This document shows positions 49,017-49,109 of a stretch of DNA of 49,109 nucleotides, in pieces. Each line of letters begins with the position of its first letter. The stretch's first letter is position 1. Both the position numbers and the translations under genes were made by a program. The stretch is from Clostridia bacterium (GTDB lineage Bacteria; Bacillota; Clostridia; Oscillospirales; CAG-272): the NCBI GenBank assembly GCA_017411605.1, contig JAFQPR010000026.1:1-49109 (forward strand). Direction: 5' to 3'. The notes below the pieces were generated by a model, which had not been told where the DNA came from, made no database searches, and worked only from the letters and a program-made list of their open reading frames with translations.

Positions 49017-49091
49017 GTCGAAATAGCATGATTTCACGCTATTTCGACACAATATCTATGATATTGTGCCAAATTTTTTATAAAAATTTGG
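49017..49091. repeat. Three contiguous perfect stem-loops
   Basis: Stem 1: GTCGAAATAGC/GCTATTTCGAC (49017-49048, 10-nt loop). Stem 2: CACAATATC/GATATTGTG (49048-49068, 3-nt loop). Stem 3: CCAAATTTTT/AAAAATTTGG (49069-49091, 3-nt loop). They abut with no spacer. They lie after a terminator in gene-free sequence that runs to the window end. They may be a dispersed repeat, a mobile-element end or a structured RNA. Confidence 0.7.
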
Positions 49092-49109
49092 ACTAACCCA
49101 TTGCAATGA

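Noticed and set aside
1-49109. CRISPR arrays, tRNA or rRNA genes, insertion sequences
   Set aside because: No regularly spaced repeats, no cloverleaf-type GTTCRA/T-arm signals in a tRNA context and no transposase-like protein were seen on reading both strands.

Overview
The window reads as a chromosomal segment of a low-to-moderate GC, Gram-positive-type anaerobe of class Clostridia, probably an uncultured gut lineage. The evidence is the regulatory RNA style (one TPP riboswitch and two T-box leaders), an HPr with a conserved Ser46, ECF-type thiamine uptake, strong GGAGG ribosome binding sites, sigma-A promoters with 17-bp spacers, BspA-like lipoproteins and AraC regulators next to carbohydrate or redox genes. 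TGA is used as a normal stop. No tRNA, rRNA, CRISPR array or transposase is seen.

Layout. 1-4436 (mostly minus): N-terminus of a lipoprotein, a TPP riboswitch with thiT, then thiN coupled to a PLP-dependent methionine gamma-lyase-like gene, and a YjjG-type HAD phosphatase. 4646-6094: an intracellular GH43-like propeller protein. 6293-9584 (minus): a three-gene ABC importer of the TrpXYZ type behind a T-box. 9789-14318: pepT, trkA-trkH, secG. 14483-17901: rnr, a CPBP protease and tadA. 17972-23189: a GT4 glycosyltransferase, rimM-trmD, an O-antigen ligase-like protein and two small membrane-anchored proteins. 23424-26698: HPr-like gene, uvrC, rsmD, coaD. 26719-29337: a large transglutaminase/LRR lipoprotein. 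29563-31856: a TetR-controlled ABC-2 exporter with a small XRE protein. 31961-36923: AraC regulator divergent from a U32-like protein and three tandem ferredoxin/QueG-like paralogues. 36980-40304: ygjV and a DUF5696-like glycosidase divergent from a second AraC regulator. 40408-44261 (minus): pheS-pheT behind a second T-box. 44367-48948: an ADP-ribosylglycohydrolase-family protein, then a degenerate SbcD-like phosphoesterase divergent from an Eco57I-like methyltransferase. The window ends in three back-to-back perfect hairpins.

How it fits together. Housekeeping blocks (RNA processing, tRNA modification, DNA repair, CoA, potassium, secretion) alternate with small accessory modules, each with its own regulator. 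The two T-box leaders, including their promoters, look like copies of one another and both appear to carry a UUC (Phe) specifier; this ties the ABC importer to phenylalanine starvation together with pheST. The two AraC modules are linked by an unusual shared feature: a 32-bp palindrome, TTGATT-N20-AATCAA, in each divergent intergenic region that encodes a complete -35/-10 pair on both strands at once. The module at 31961-36923 (AraC, U32-like Fe-S protein, three QueG-like Fe-S proteins) is the best candidate for an undescribed redox system. Other oddities are an HPr with Arg17 replaced by Gly, an SbcD homologue lacking several metal ligands facing a methyltransferase with NPPI instead of NPPY, and a probable leaderless rimM mRNA.
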